Source of the DNA: Bacteroidota bacterium
GTDB lineage: Bacteria; Bacteroidota; Bacteroidia; Chitinophagales; BACL12
Assembly: GCA_016706255.1 (NCBI GenBank)
Contig: JADJJZ010000029.1
Span: 248,001-312,000 of the forward strand
DNA length: 64,000 nucleotides
Reading direction: 5' to 3'
Below the pieces are notes generated by a model. It made no database searches. It saw only the letters and a list, made by a program, of their open reading frames with translations, and was not told the origin of the DNA. How positions within the stretch are numbered: position 1 is the first letter of the stretch; every line of letters begins with the position of its first letter. This document shows positions 1-8,653 of the stretch, in pieces. The position numbers and the translations under genes are program-made.

Positions 1-2
1 AA

Positions 3-215
3 CGTCCGATTCGCTTGATTGGCGTGGGTTTCAGCAATTTAATGCACGGACAGCAACAAATTGATTTATTCAGCGATACGGAAAATAATATTAAACTTTA
101 TCAAGCCTTAGACGCCATCAACAAAAAATTCGGCAACAAAACCGTCCACCGCGCCAAAACCATAAACACCGGCAACCGCGAATTTAATCCATTCAACGGC
201 CGCGAAATCCAATGA
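3..215 (+). CDS. umuC: UmuC-like translesion polymerase, C-terminal end (partial)
   Basis: The frame is open from the window edge, so the gene begins outside the window and only about 70 C-terminal residues are present. They match the DUF4113 tail of UmuC-type Y-family polymerases: a GVGFSNL stretch, QIDLF, then a conserved end with KFGNKTVHRA and a Phe-Asn-Pro near the terminus. Family knowledge: UmuC with processed UmuD forms the SOS-induced error-prone DNA polymerase V. No catalytic residue can be checked here. An internal TTG at 15 is not a real start because the similarity continues upstream of it. Confidence 0.85.
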   Translation, partial: RPIRLIGVGFSNLMHGQQQIDLFSDTENNIKLYQALDAINKKFGNKTVHRAKTINTGNREFNPFNGREIQ

Positions 216-926
216 TGTGATATTAAACAGCCGGTAACACAAAGAACTCAAAGAAAATGCACACAAAGTGCACAAATTAATATAATGTTTATTTAAATTA
301 TGTACCTATAAAGTTCATAAAAATAAAATTTTATAATAATATATAAACCTTTTTGTTGTTTTTCTGCGGGCTGCTTGTCTGCGTTTCTTTGCGTTACCGG
401 CTGTTAAAAAAATGTCAATTTTAGAAAAAAGTAAAAATCATAAACTTAATTTCTTCCTTTCGATGAACCACTCATTATTCATCACTCATTACGCATCTAA
501 TTACGCCCTTAACAGCCATAACCACAAAGCCGCTAAGGCCACTAAGAAACGCTAAGTTTAATGTATTAAAATCTTCGTGTTACTTTGTGGCCTTTGTTCC
601 TTAGCGGTTCCGGCTGTTTAAAAAAATTTCAATTTTAGAAAAAAGTAAAAATCATAAACTTAATTTCTTCCTTTCTATGAACCACTCATTATTCATCACT
701 CATTACGCATCTAATTACGCCCTTAACAGACAAAACCACAAAGCCGCTAAGGCCACTAAGAAACGCTAAGTTTAATGTATTAAAATCTTCGTGTTACTTT
801 GCGGACTTTGTTCCTTAGCGGTTCCGGCTGTTTAAAAAAATTTCAATTTAAGAAAAAAGTAAAAATCATAAACTTAATTTTTTCCTTTCGATGAACCACT
901 CATCCCTCATCCCTCATTACTCATCC
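216..926. repeat. Intergenic repeat region with 214-bp tandem repeats
   Basis: There is no gene here. A unit of 214 bp occurs about 2.4 times (roughly 398-610, 611-824 and 825-925) with few differences; the first copy is one base shorter in an A/T run. Each full unit contains an inverted repeat: one arm starts AACAG near 510 or 726 and reads AACCACAAAGCCGCTAAGG, the other ends CCTTAGCGGTTCCGGCTG near 615 or 829. An outer pair with the same edges, AACAGCCGGTAAC at 226 and GTTACCGGCTGTT at 393-405, flanks an AT-rich core. The array lies directly after the stop of the peptidase gene that converges from the right. Confidence 0.85.
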
Positions 927-3083
927 TCACAAGTTTTCCATCCAAAAATCCGTCATTAAAGTGTATAAATGATAGCGCGTGTTGCCGCCCGAGATGCCGT
1001 GATTGCGGTCGGGATAAATCATTAAATCAAATTGTTTATTGTTTTTAATCAGCGCATTAATCCATTCTGCAGAATTTTGAAAATGCACATTATCGTCACC
1101 CGTTCCGTGAATCAATAAATAATTTCCTTTCAATTTATCCGCATAAGCCATTGGTGCATTCGCATCAAAACCTGTTGGATTCGATTCCAAAGTGCCCATA
1201 TACCGCTCCGTATAAATATTATCATAATACTTCCAGTTCGTAACCGGCGCAACACTCACAGCAGCTTTAAACACATCCGCACCACGCGTAATACACAAAC
1301 CCGCCATATAACCACCGTAACTCCATCCCCAAATACCAATACGCGAACCATCAATATACGGCAATGTGCTCAACCATTTCGCAGCCTCAATCTGATCATC
1401 CGTTTCATATTTCCCCAGCTGACCATAAGTAGTTTGTCTGAAATCGCGTCCACGGCCCGCTGTGCCCCTGTTATCGATACAAACTGTAATGTACCCCTTC
1501 TGCGCCATCATCTGATGCCACATCATCTTAAAACCATCATAACCCTGTTTCGCTTCCAATGAACCCGGTCCGCCATATACACGCATAATTACCGGATATT
1601 TTTTATTCGCATCAAAATCATAAGGTTTAATTATGTAACCGTTTAATTTCACCCCATCAGCAGTTGTAAAACTGATGTATTCAGGTGCTTTTATCGATAA
1701 GCCATTAATATCCGCCTGCAGCGCACTGTTGTCCTCCAACACCCGCACCACATTTCCCGAATTATTACACAACGTAATATATGCAGGCTGCATAAACGAT
1801 GAATTGTTATTTATAAAATATTGAAATCCCTTGCTAAACAACACACGATTACTCCCAGCTCTCGAAGTAAGTTGTTTTTTATTTTTTCCATCCAGTTGAA
1901 TTACATACAATTGCTGCTCATATAAAGCGCTTTCGTTACTCATGTAATACACCAATTTATTTTTTTCATCCACACCCAACAACTCACTAACTTCAAAATT
2001 GCCTGAAGTAATTTTATTCAGCAATTTTCCGGTCATGTCGTATAAATACAAGTGATTAAACCCATCCATTTCACTTTTCCAGATAAACGATTTATTATCA
2101 TTTAAAAAAGTGAGGTCATCATTTATGTCCAGATAATATTTATCCGTTTCATGAAAAAACGGTCTGCAAACACCTGATGCCGGCTCAGCCATAAATAATT
2201 CCAAATCGTTTTGTAAACGGTTCAGCGTAAATACCACCAATCCTTTCGAATCGTTTGTCCACTTAATTCTTGGAATATATTCATACGATTTTGTGATATT
2301 TATTTTTTGTGTTTTTTTAGTCGTTAAATTGTAGACATAAATTTCCACCTTGCTGTTTTTTTCACCAACTTTCGGATATTTAAACGAATAATTTTGCGGA
2401 TACAACTGACCCTTGTAAGTAGTCATATCAAATTCAGGCACATCCGATTCATCAAATTTAAAATACGCCAGCATATTACCATCCGGACTCCACTCAAATG
2501 CGCGCACTAAGGTAAATTCTTCCTCATACACCCAATCGCTACCACCATTAATTATTGAATTCCATTTACCATCAGTAGTCACCTGCAATTCATCATTCGT
2601 TTCCAGGTCTTTATAAAATAAATTATTGTCCACCACATAAGCAACCTTATTTCCAACCGGTGCAAAAGTGGCATACATCTGCAAGCCGCGTTCCGAAAGA
2701 CGTGTTGTTTTCTGCGATTTTAAATTAAAAACATAATTTTCTTCATAAGCCGCATTTCTGTATCGCGGTTTCGACATTGTGGTTAATAAAACTGCAGTTT
2801 CATTATCGTTAAATTTATAATCCGAAAACTGACTCACCGCACCACCCGTTTGGTTTACGCTAAACACCGAACCCATTTTTTTCCCGGTTTCGTATTCATA
2901 TTTTACAATGGCTGTACCTTCTTCGTTAACCGTGTAGTGACTGCCATCCGCCATACTTCTGATATCATCGATACCTTTTTGGTAAAAACGATTTTTCAAC
3001 CAAATATCCTCAAGTGAAATGGTCGACTGACCATAAACCAAGCCCGAAATTGCGATAAAGGCAAATAAAACAAGTTTTTTCAT
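927..3083 (-). CDS. Dipeptidyl-peptidase IV-type S9 family peptidase
   Basis: An exported serine exopeptidase of 718 residues. Residues 1-19 are a signal peptide ending Val-Tyr-Gly-Gln. Residues about 40-480 form the DPPIV N-terminal beta-propeller and 490-718 the alpha/beta-hydrolase domain. The likely triad is Ser588 (GWSYGGY), Asp663 (GTGDDN) and His695 (DRNHGI), with spacing like human DPP4. The paired glutamates that bind the substrate amino terminus are present in VYEEEF (188-189). Family knowledge: such enzymes release X-Pro or X-Ala dipeptides in the periplasm and help peptide feeding in Bacteroidota. The gene stands alone. The exact dipeptide preference cannot be read from the sequence. 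Confidence 0.93.
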   Translation of the reverse strand: MKKLVLFAFIAISGLVYGQSTISLEDIWLKNRFYQKGIDDIRSMADGSHYTVNEEGTAIVKYEYETGKKMGSVFSVNQTGGAVSQFSDYKFNDNETAVLLTTMSKPRYRNAAYEENYVFNLKSQKTTRLSERGLQMYATFAPVGNKVAYVVDNNLFYKDLETNDELQVTTDGKWNSIINGGSDWVYEEEFTLVRAFEWSPDGNMLAYFKFDESDVPEFDMTTYKGQLYPQNYSFKYPKVGEKNSKVEIYVYNLTTKKTQKINITKSYEYIPRIKWTNDSKGLVVFTLNRLQNDLELFMAEPASGVCRPFFHETDKYYLDINDDLTFLNDNKSFIWKSEMDGFNHLYLYDMTGKLLNKITSGNFEVSELLGVDEKNKLVYYMSNESALYEQQLYVIQLDGKNKKQLTSRAGSNRVLFSKGFQYFINNNSSFMQPAYITLCNNSGNVVRVLEDNSALQADINGLSIKAPEYISFTTADGVKLNGYIIKPYDFDANKKYPVIMRVYGGPGSLEAKQGYDGFKMMWHQMMAQKGYITVCIDNRGTAGRGRDFRQTTYGQLGKYETDDQIEAAKWLSTLPYIDGSRIGIWGWSYGGYMAGLCITRGADVFKAAVSVAPVTNWKYYDNIYTERYMGTLESNPTGFDANAPMAYADKLKGNYLLIHGTGDDNVHFQNSAEWINALIKNNKQFDLMIYPDRNHGISGGNTRYHLYTLMTDFWMENL

Positions 3084-3243
3084 TGCAGCTAATATTTAAT
3101 GCGAAAATAACAAAAACAAGCGACTACCCTTCCAAGGCAGCACAGTATTGGCATACGTCATTTTTGTGTAAGCCTTTTTGCTTTTACAAGTGTATGACAA
3201 ATCCGAAAATTAAAAACGATAATTATGCCAAAACGCATATCAT

Positions 3244-4152
3244 ATGAAAACCCTAATCGAACTCAGTGTTTTACAGCCCAAAATTGACCCTTGCACCGCC
3301 AACCCTACCGACATGTTGCCGCATGAAAAAGGTACTTATTGTAATTCTTGCAATAAGGTTGTACACGATTTAAGTAATCTCAGCGGGCAAGAACTAATTC
3401 AGTATCTGCAAAACCATTCCAATGAAAACATTTGTGCAAAAGTTACCAAAGAAGCTTTAGCACCATCGCTGCAATTAAATCTGCAAAACGCAAGTCCCGA
3501 AAAAAGAAAAGCACTTATTTTTTATATGTCGCTGCTATTTGTTTTTGGACCGATGTTGTTTTCATGCAATGAAGAAGAGCACAAACAAATTCAGCAAATT
3601 GTAATTGAACAGGTTGAGTCTACAACTTTTGAAATTCCGGAAGAAAAACCTATTGATATTATACCAATTACAGAAAATATTAATATTCCGGTTAGCAAAA
3701 TGATAAACTACAATGAACCCGTATTGTCTGATTTTACAAATGAAGTAATGCTTGATGTTGTAAATATTATAGATGAAAATAATTCAGATAGATATATGGT
3801 TGGTGGAATGGGTTTTTATTATAAAACAATTGATATTGTTCAACTCGACACCACTCCCCTTCCACCGCCAATAGTTGCGGCAATTCCGGATCAAATCGAA
3901 TTAGGTGTATATCCCAATCCTGCCATGTATCAAGTCACCATCGATTATAAAATAACAGAGCCCGGTCTGGCAATTTTATCCGTATTTAATTTAAGCGGAC
4001 AGCACATCACCGATCTAGTAAATACAACAAACGCAGAACCCGGAAATTTCACCACCGCATATCAGGTAAATCAACTTGCAGCAGGCATGTATCTGGTAAT
4101 TTTAGTAAACAACAACAACAAACAAATATTCCGTTTAGCCGTAGCAAATTAA
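3244..4152 (+). CDS. Protein with N-terminal Cys domain, internal membrane segment and T9SS sorting domain
   Basis: A 302-residue protein in three parts. Residues 1-85 lack a signal peptide and carry a GTYCNSC motif plus a later Cys (ENIC); this small domain recurs at the N-terminus of many Bacteroidota proteins and looks like a metal-binding knuckle. Residues about 96-118 are basic then hydrophobic and end Leu-Phe-Ser-Cys, like a membrane anchor or internal lipobox. Residues about 218-302 resemble a T9SS type A sorting domain (VYPNPA, then LAAGMYLVIL). No function is known. The order is odd because T9SS cargo normally starts with a Sec signal peptide. The ATG at 3244 fits the usual start of the Cys domain. 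Confidence 0.8.
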   Translation: MKTLIELSVLQPKIDPCTANPTDMLPHEKGTYCNSCNKVVHDLSNLSGQELIQYLQNHSNENICAKVTKEALAPSLQLNLQNASPEKRKALIFYMSLLFVFGPMLFSCNEEEHKQIQQIVIEQVESTTFEIPEEKPIDIIPITENINIPVSKMINYNEPVLSDFTNEVMLDVVNIIDENNSDRYMVGGMGFYYKTIDIVQLDTTPLPPPIVAAIPDQIELGVYPNPAMYQVTIDYKITEPGLAILSVFNLSGQHITDLVNTTNAEPGNFTTAYQVNQLAAGMYLVILVNNNNKQIFRLAVAN

Positions 4153-4758
4153 AATTAGAAGCAACAACATTTTTCACGCCAATTTTATTCTGTTCCCGCT
4201 TTCCACTGCAACAAACAGGTCATTCCAAGTTATAATCAAAACCGGCTATTAAATTAGCACATCGGTACATCAGCACATTAGCACATTAGTTTGTTTCCGT
4301 TTCAATCGGGGCTATAATGGCATTTAGTCCGTTTATTATAAAATAAAATATTAAGATTAAAGTGTTTGCAAAGATTGTAAGGCATCCTCGTATTGTAGAA
4401 TAATAGGTCAATACATTAATGAAAAACTAATATTCTAACTTTTTATTAAATTATTTAAATCACCTCCACATTCAATCAAATCCTTCTCCAATTGTTCCGA
4501 GTTTAATTTTAAAATATTTAGATTTTCTGCTTAACCAAATAGATTATAATCTTCTTTCAATTCTTCCATAGATACTGATGTAACAATTGACAGTATATAC
4601 AATTTACCTTCGTTTGTGATTAAGGATAGCCATGGTAAGAGTATATTGGAATTTATTTGTGAGCTGTTGGACCGCATGAAAGTGGTTAAAACCTAGAATA
4701 AGGAATTGATTATTTGGAAGTGTAATATAGCATTTTAATATAATTAAATAATTGTAAA
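4153..4758. other. Intergenic region with a short octamer array
   Basis: There is no intact gene. Positions 4253-4289 hold four to five octamers of the ATTAGCAC / ATCAGCAC type (the reverse complement of GTGCTRAT), the same family seen at 10534, 14792, 14981 and 16471. Next to it, 4302-4320 contains TTTCAATCGGGGCTATAA, which resembles on the other strand the TATAGCCCGGATTGAA found at 10612. The rest is AT-rich, with a possible decayed coding stretch at 4435-4690. Confidence 0.7.
4435..4690 (-). pseudogene. Possible decayed ORF
   Basis: Read on the minus strand, this stretch gives protein-like sequence (EGKLYILSIV, MEELKEDYNLFG, then after a TAA, LNILKLNSEQLEKDLIECGG) without a convincing start codon and with at least one in-frame stop. 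The opposite strand also has a short open stretch of about 48 codons, so coding potential is uncertain. No family is recognised. It lies at the edge of the unknown-gene island and may be a remnant of one of its members. Confidence 0.25.
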
Positions 4759-5544
4759 TTAAAAGTTTGCATCACATGGGCATTCCTTAATTTTATCCGG
4801 TTCATAAAAATTAATATATTTAGCTACTGATTCAATAGCTAATTCATAGTTAAAATTTAATGTTTTTTTTAAAATTGAGTTCCCAACTGTCGAACTATTT
4901 TCTTTTGATTTTGTATGTATGATATCATCACGCATATTTTTTAAATTTTCTAAATTAATTTTAAATGTTGGATGAGATTTTATAAAATCCTGCTCAGTGA
5001 AAAATGGTATAACGGTATTTATTTTTTCCCAAAAGGCGATATTTCGTTCAATTTGGTCTTTATTATAAATTTCAGTTTTATTAGCCAACTTTTTTTCAAA
5101 AAGTTTATCATCTGGTATTAAATAATTCATGAAACATTCTAAGGTTGTAAATAAAAATATTATACATCCACAAGAATTTATATAAAATTGGTAGTAGGAT
5201 GTGTATATTTCTTCACCCGTTTTATTGTTGAGGTCCAAATTTGTTAATAATTGTTTTTTATTCTCCTTAAGAAGTCTTAATTTATCTTGTGCGCCTGCAA
5301 AATAAATTAGCGTTGGATCAGGTATTGGAAACAAATAATCTTTTCCGTTTATTTTATGATTAAAGCTTTTAATGTAATGGCCACTTTCCATAATCAAAAA
5401 TCCCTCAGCGTGTTTATTTTTTGCTAATTTTTTTTGCAGATCATTCCCAACTTTTTCAAAAGTTACAATATTTTCCTTGGAGAATTTTGTCTCAAACTCG
5501 ATTTTGGAATATTCCTCTAAAAATCTTTTTTCTATGTGTTTCAT
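4759..5544 (-). CDS. Uncharacterised protein with HEPN-like C-terminal half
   Basis: A soluble, Lys- and Asn-rich protein of 261 residues without signal peptide or membrane segment. I do not recognise the whole protein. Residues about 120-250 look all-helical and contain Arg205-Asp-Asp-Ile-Ile-His210, fitting the Rx4-6H motif of HEPN domains, preceded by TLECFMNYL and followed by a long helix; this layout matches HEPN proteins. Family knowledge: many HEPN proteins are ribonucleases in toxin-antitoxin, abortive-infection or immunity settings. That this one is such an RNase is inference. It is the most upstream-lying large gene at the left end of an immunity-like gene island. Confidence 0.6.
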   Translation of the reverse strand: MKHIEKRFLEEYSKIEFETKFSKENIVTFEKVGNDLQKKLAKNKHAEGFLIMESGHYIKSFNHKINGKDYLFPIPDPTLIYFAGAQDKLRLLKENKKQLLTNLDLNNKTGEEIYTSYYQFYINSCGCIIFLFTTLECFMNYLIPDDKLFEKKLANKTEIYNKDQIERNIAFWEKINTVIPFFTEQDFIKSHPTFKINLENLKNMRDDIIHTKSKENSSTVGNSILKKTLNFNYELAIESVAKYINFYEPDKIKECPCDANF

Positions 5545-5585
5545 TGCCTAGCTTTAGTTTTGTTGGTAATTAATTTTAATATTTT

Positions 5586-5714
5586 TTAACATTTCCTGAT
5601 GGATTTCATTTTTAATCGTTCAAGGCAATCTATGGAATCACCGGAAACTTGGAATTGGGCATTTGCATAGGTAAATTGACAGGCAAAAAACATAAATAAA
5701 ATAGAAATTTTCAT
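5586..5714 (-). CDS. Small predicted secreted peptide or truncated gene
   Basis: An ATG ORF of 42 codons. Residues 1-20 form a good signal peptide (MKISILFMFFACQFTYANA), followed by only about 22 residues (QFQVSGDSIDCLERLKMK) before a stop. It may be a genuine small exported peptide or the 5' remnant of a lipoprotein or secreted gene like its neighbours. No homologue is recognised. The rest of this 308-bp gap holds the start of the duplicated block described at 5789. Confidence 0.4.
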   Translation of the reverse strand: MKISILFMFFACQFTYANAQFQVSGDSIDCLERLKMKSIRKC

Positions 5715-5788
5715 AATATATTATTTCTCCTAATTAATTGTGAACAAATCTACTTATTACTCCTTCCTCTTGCTAAATAGTCCTATTA

Positions 5789-5893
5789 TAAAAATTGTTC
5801 TTCTATTTTAATTTTCCCTCATAAATACCAATTGATTGGAATAACTTATCGCTCAAGGCACTTTTATTTCTATACCGGCGATTCGCAGTTTAT
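5789..5893. repeat. Copy A of a 105-bp duplicated gene junction
   Basis: This block matches 7696-7801 with scattered differences. It covers the last 14 or so codons of the lipoprotein at 5853 and the intergenic DNA after it, ending in a relic of the first codons of the 7361-7714 gene: on the minus strand ATA GAA GAA CAA replaces ATG GAA GAA CAA, soon followed by a stop. Confidence 0.8.
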
Positions 5894-6284
5894 CTCCCTC
5901 GGTTAATAGATAAAATTGTTCATAAATGGTATCAGTAGCAAAACAAGAGCGTAAATTAACAGTATAGTTATTGTTTTCTTTGTTATTTGAATAGGTGACA
6001 GTATTGTATTGGACAACAGAATCACTAAAAAACTGCCCAAATCCGGCGTATAAACTTACAATTGAGGAATCCATTTGACTTTTTTGTTTTTCAAAATACA
6101 TTTTTTCATGTAGAAATGTATTAAAACTCGTGTTATGTTGATTAATAGCCCTATGAAAGGAGTCAATAACCATTTTAGCATCATTTAGATCATCAGGTGA
6201 ATTAGCCCGAATTATGTTTGTATTGCAAGCGGACAGGAAAAATGCAATCAATAAAATACAAGCTAAAGAAAAGGTAGTTTTCAT
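5853..6284 (-). CDS. Small lipoprotein, NTF2-like fold possible
   Basis: A 143-residue protein with a lipoprotein signal (MKTTFSLACILLIAFFLSAC; lipobox Leu-Ser-Ala-Cys at 17-20). The mature part has a helical first half with acidic and His residues and a beta-rich second half ending GDKLRIAGIEIKVP, an order seen in NTF2-like/DUF4019-type proteins; I give that only as a possibility. Its 3' end exists again, detached from any gene, at 7760-7801. It lies in a same-strand row of small immunity-like and lipoprotein genes. Confidence 0.7.
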   Translation of the reverse strand: MKTTFSLACILLIAFFLSACNTNIIRANSPDDLNDAKMVIDSFHRAINQHNTSFNTFLHEKMYFEKQKSQMDSSIVSLYAGFGQFFSDSVVQYNTVTYSNNKENNNYTVNLRSCFATDTIYEQFYLLTEGDKLRIAGIEIKVP

Positions 6285-6437
6285 GGTTATTTGGGTTTTT
6301 TAAAGGCAATTGTTTAAATACAAATATATTAATTTATACATTGGAATAAAAATTTCTATTTCCGCAAGCGTTTTTAATTGTTTACATAAGATATAAATAT
6401 TGCTCTACTAGATTTATAAATTTGATGCCAAAACACT

Positions 6438-6950
6438 TCATTGTTCATTCCTTTCACAAAATTGAAGTAATTGTTCTGCTGTAAATTTTCGTATTTGTAA
6501 TTTAGTATAGTGGGAATTTGTTATTATATGCTTTTTAACACCTATTAAGGTAGCACGATCATTTAAATAATCTAATATTTTAAAGTGAAGAAAATATTTA
6601 ATAATAAAGTCTATTTTTTCTTGTGCTTCATCTATAGAAATATCCGAATAGTCACATGCCCAATATATCAATTTTTCGCGTATGCTTGCATCATCAATTA
6701 ATCCAATTAACGAACTTTCCAAATGGCAGTCAAATCCCGAAGGTTGCTTATCTTGAGTTCCCAATAACCCTTTAATAATTATGCCAAAATCGATACTAAA
6801 AGATTTACTCCATGTAAATTTTCGCAATTCGATAACGATTATTGTATCCTCATTTTCCTTTAACCAAATATTTTTTGCTTGGACAAAGCCATGTGATACA
6901 AAAAAAACAGATAGCATTTGTCGTATATTTTGCAATTTAACCTCATTCAT
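6438..6950 (-). CDS. DUF4304-like protein
   Basis: A cytoplasmic protein of 170 residues. The N-terminal half follows the DUF4304 pattern: an opening helix, then GFVQAKNIWLKENEDTIIVI (a Gly-Phe turn followed by a strand carrying a bulky aromatic) and IELRKFTWSKSFSIDFGI, with the usual alternating strands. The C-terminal 70 residues are helical. The function of DUF4304 is unknown; members are frequent among small genes clustered with bacterial toxin-immunity proteins. Neighbours on both sides are unrelated small genes on the same strand. Confidence 0.65.
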   Translation of the reverse strand: MNEVKLQNIRQMLSVFFVSHGFVQAKNIWLKENEDTIIVIELRKFTWSKSFSIDFGIIIKGLLGTQDKQPSGFDCHLESSLIGLIDDASIREKLIYWACDYSDISIDEAQEKIDFIIKYFLHFKILDYLNDRATLIGVKKHIITNSHYTKLQIRKFTAEQLLQFCERNEQ

Positions 6951-6981
6951 ACATTCAAATATACTTTATTAAAAGGTTTTA

Positions 6982-7338
6982 TTAGTTTATCTTCAAAAAT
7001 ATTTGTTTTTTAAACAAAATGGTATCTTCCTTAAACAACCCGATTTCTACAGTGTCACAGAGTTTAAAGGACCATAACGGGTATCCCAATGAATCCGAGC
7101 TTTCGGGATATGTGCTTTTAAAAACGATGGTGTTATCGATTATCTTATAACTCCCGGAACACATGACCCCACCTGAAATATGACTCAAATAGTTATATGT
7201 AAAAGTTGAATCTGCTGACAGTGTAATACTCGCTTGTTTATCATCAGTTAAATAGGTACCCAAGTGGTTAGTGTTTATACCTTTGGTTGAAGCACAACTG
7301 ACGGTAAAGGCTAAGACAATAAAGAGTATGAATGGCAA
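6982..7338 (-). CDS. Small lipoprotein, unknown
   Basis: A 118-residue protein starting MPFILFIVLAFTVSC; Cys15 with Thr-Val-Ser before it fits a lipobox, although the positively charged N-region is missing, so the true start may lie elsewhere. The mature part is beta-rich with HLGTYL, a central ITLSADSTFTYNY hairpin and SGSYKIIDNTIVF, a pattern common in small Bacteroidota lipocalin-like lipoproteins. No specific function is recognised. It lies 22 bp after the stop-to-start gap of the 7361 gene, so co-transcription is likely. Confidence 0.65.
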   Translation of the reverse strand: MPFILFIVLAFTVSCASTKGINTNHLGTYLTDDKQASITLSADSTFTYNYLSHISGGVMCSGSYKIIDNTIVFKSTYPESSDSLGYPLWSFKLCDTVEIGLFKEDTILFKKQIFLKIN

Positions 7339-7360
7339 ATTATGTATATATTTAGAGTAA

Positions 7361-7714
7361 TTAAAGATTATTTAATTTTTTCCAGTATTCAATAGCATCT
7401 TCATAAGATTTTTTAGCGTTTTTATTTAAATTGTCTGCAATATAGTTATTCTCTCCGACATCCTCATAAATGGAAGTAAATAATTCAATTTCAAGCGCAT
7501 TGGTGATTTTATCATTATTTAATGCGTTTAATTCGTTTATTAAACTAACATGTTTTTGCAGATCCGAAATTTTATTAGCTTTTAATAGGTCGTCGACTAA
7601 TTTATGTGCATAAAAGCCCATAGCAACTACTAGTCCGTCATCAGAAAACGAATCAATCTCGTTCACTGTGATGTTATATTTTTTTAAAATATTTTTAAAA
7701 AGTTGTTCTTCCAT
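7361..7714 (-). CDS. Small acidic helical protein, DUF7674-like immunity candidate
   Basis: A cytoplasmic, acidic, all-helical protein of 117 residues. Conserved-looking features are DGLVVAMGFYAHKLVDDL in the middle and IELFTSIYEDVGENNYIADNL near the C-terminus, a pattern I associate with the DUF7674 family of small proteins seen near polymorphic toxins. The assignment is from memory of the pattern and is uncertain. A relic of its first codons exists at about 5793-5805 (duplicated block), showing that a second copy was once present beside the 5853 lipoprotein. Confidence 0.6.
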   Translation of the reverse strand: MEEQLFKNILKKYNITVNEIDSFSDDGLVVAMGFYAHKLVDDLLKANKISDLQKHVSLINELNALNNDKITNALEIELFTSIYEDVGENNYIADNLNKNAKKSYEDAIEYWKKLNNL

Positions 7715-7801
7715 TTTAATTAACCCTCCTAATCACTAATGGATTAGAATAACTTATTCCTCAAGGCACTTTTATTTCTATACCGGCTATTCGCAGTTTA
7801 T
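7696..7801. repeat. Copy B of a 105-bp duplicated gene junction
   Basis: This block repeats 5789-5893. It contains the start codons of the 7361-7714 gene and, at 7760-7801, a fragment equal to the 3' end of the 5853 lipoprotein gene that is no longer attached to any gene. Together the two blocks record a past tandem duplication of a lipoprotein/immunity-like gene pair followed by deletion. Confidence 0.8.
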
Positions 7802-7809
7802 AAATTTAA

Positions 7810-8511
7810 TTACCATTTACTTAGCAAAAGCCAATAACTCGTTTCCGTATTATTTGGCCAAAATTCATATTTATGGAATAAAACTGGAATTCCTGTTTTT
7901 CTATCAATGTAAGTATATTGATAATTTTCGATCTGCTGCATATAAATTACTTTTTCATAAAAAATTGAGCAATTAAATTTTACTTTATTTAGGATAACTA
8001 TTGTATCGACACCTGTATATTCTGTGTAGCCTGTAATCGGTAGTTTCTGATATAAATTAACTGGGTTTTCTGGATTAAGAGTAAAAACATTTTCGGTATA
8101 AATTCTTGGATTTTTTTCTTTACTATATGAATACTGACGATGTTTTATTATTGAATCTTGAAATGTGTAAATATAATTAATCCCAAATTTATCAACTTCA
8201 ATTTTATATGGATAATAGAAATCGATGAAATTTATTGTAGCTGTTTCACCAATACTATCAAAATTTCTGTAAATTAGCGAAGAATTAGATTCATATACCA
8301 ATCCACTCAATATTTTATAGTATTTAAACTGATTGCCGTGGATAAATTGCTGTTTATGCTGTTCTTTACTATAATCATAGTAATTCCCAATTTCATCACC
8401 TTCAATTAGCAGATTATAACTAAGTTCATTATTAACAAGATTAATGGCTTTGTTATTGCAACTCACTAATAACATTAAAAAGCATACAAGCAAATAAGAA
8501 ATATTTTTCAT
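7810..8511 (-). CDS. Lipoprotein, unknown
   Basis: A 233-residue protein with a lipoprotein signal (MKNISYLLVCFLMLLVSCNN; Cys18 after Leu-Val-Ser). The mature chain is rich in Tyr and Asn and in beta-strand patterns (QKLPITGYTEYTGVDTIVIL, YTYIDRKTGIPVLFHKYEF). No family is recognised. It belongs to the same-strand row of secreted or lipid-anchored small proteins. Confidence 0.7.
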   Translation of the reverse strand: MKNISYLLVCFLMLLVSCNNKAINLVNNELSYNLLIEGDEIGNYYDYSKEQHKQQFIHGNQFKYYKILSGLVYESNSSLIYRNFDSIGETATINFIDFYYPYKIEVDKFGINYIYTFQDSIIKHRQYSYSKEKNPRIYTENVFTLNPENPVNLYQKLPITGYTEYTGVDTIVILNKVKFNCSIFYEKVIYMQQIENYQYTYIDRKTGIPVLFHKYEFWPNNTETSYWLLLSKW

Positions 8512-8653
8512 AATGCATTTTTCATTCGGGTGAATTCAGTTTTACCATTCTATCTAAATAAATATGCGCCTCCAAATTTAGATGTAGTGATAATAATTAT
8601 TTTAAACAATTCAATCGTAATATTACGATAATTGAAAATCATCACCAAAATTA

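Noticed and set aside
398..925. CRISPR array
   Set aside because: The 214-bp units are contiguous tandem copies without unique spacers, and no cas genes are present.
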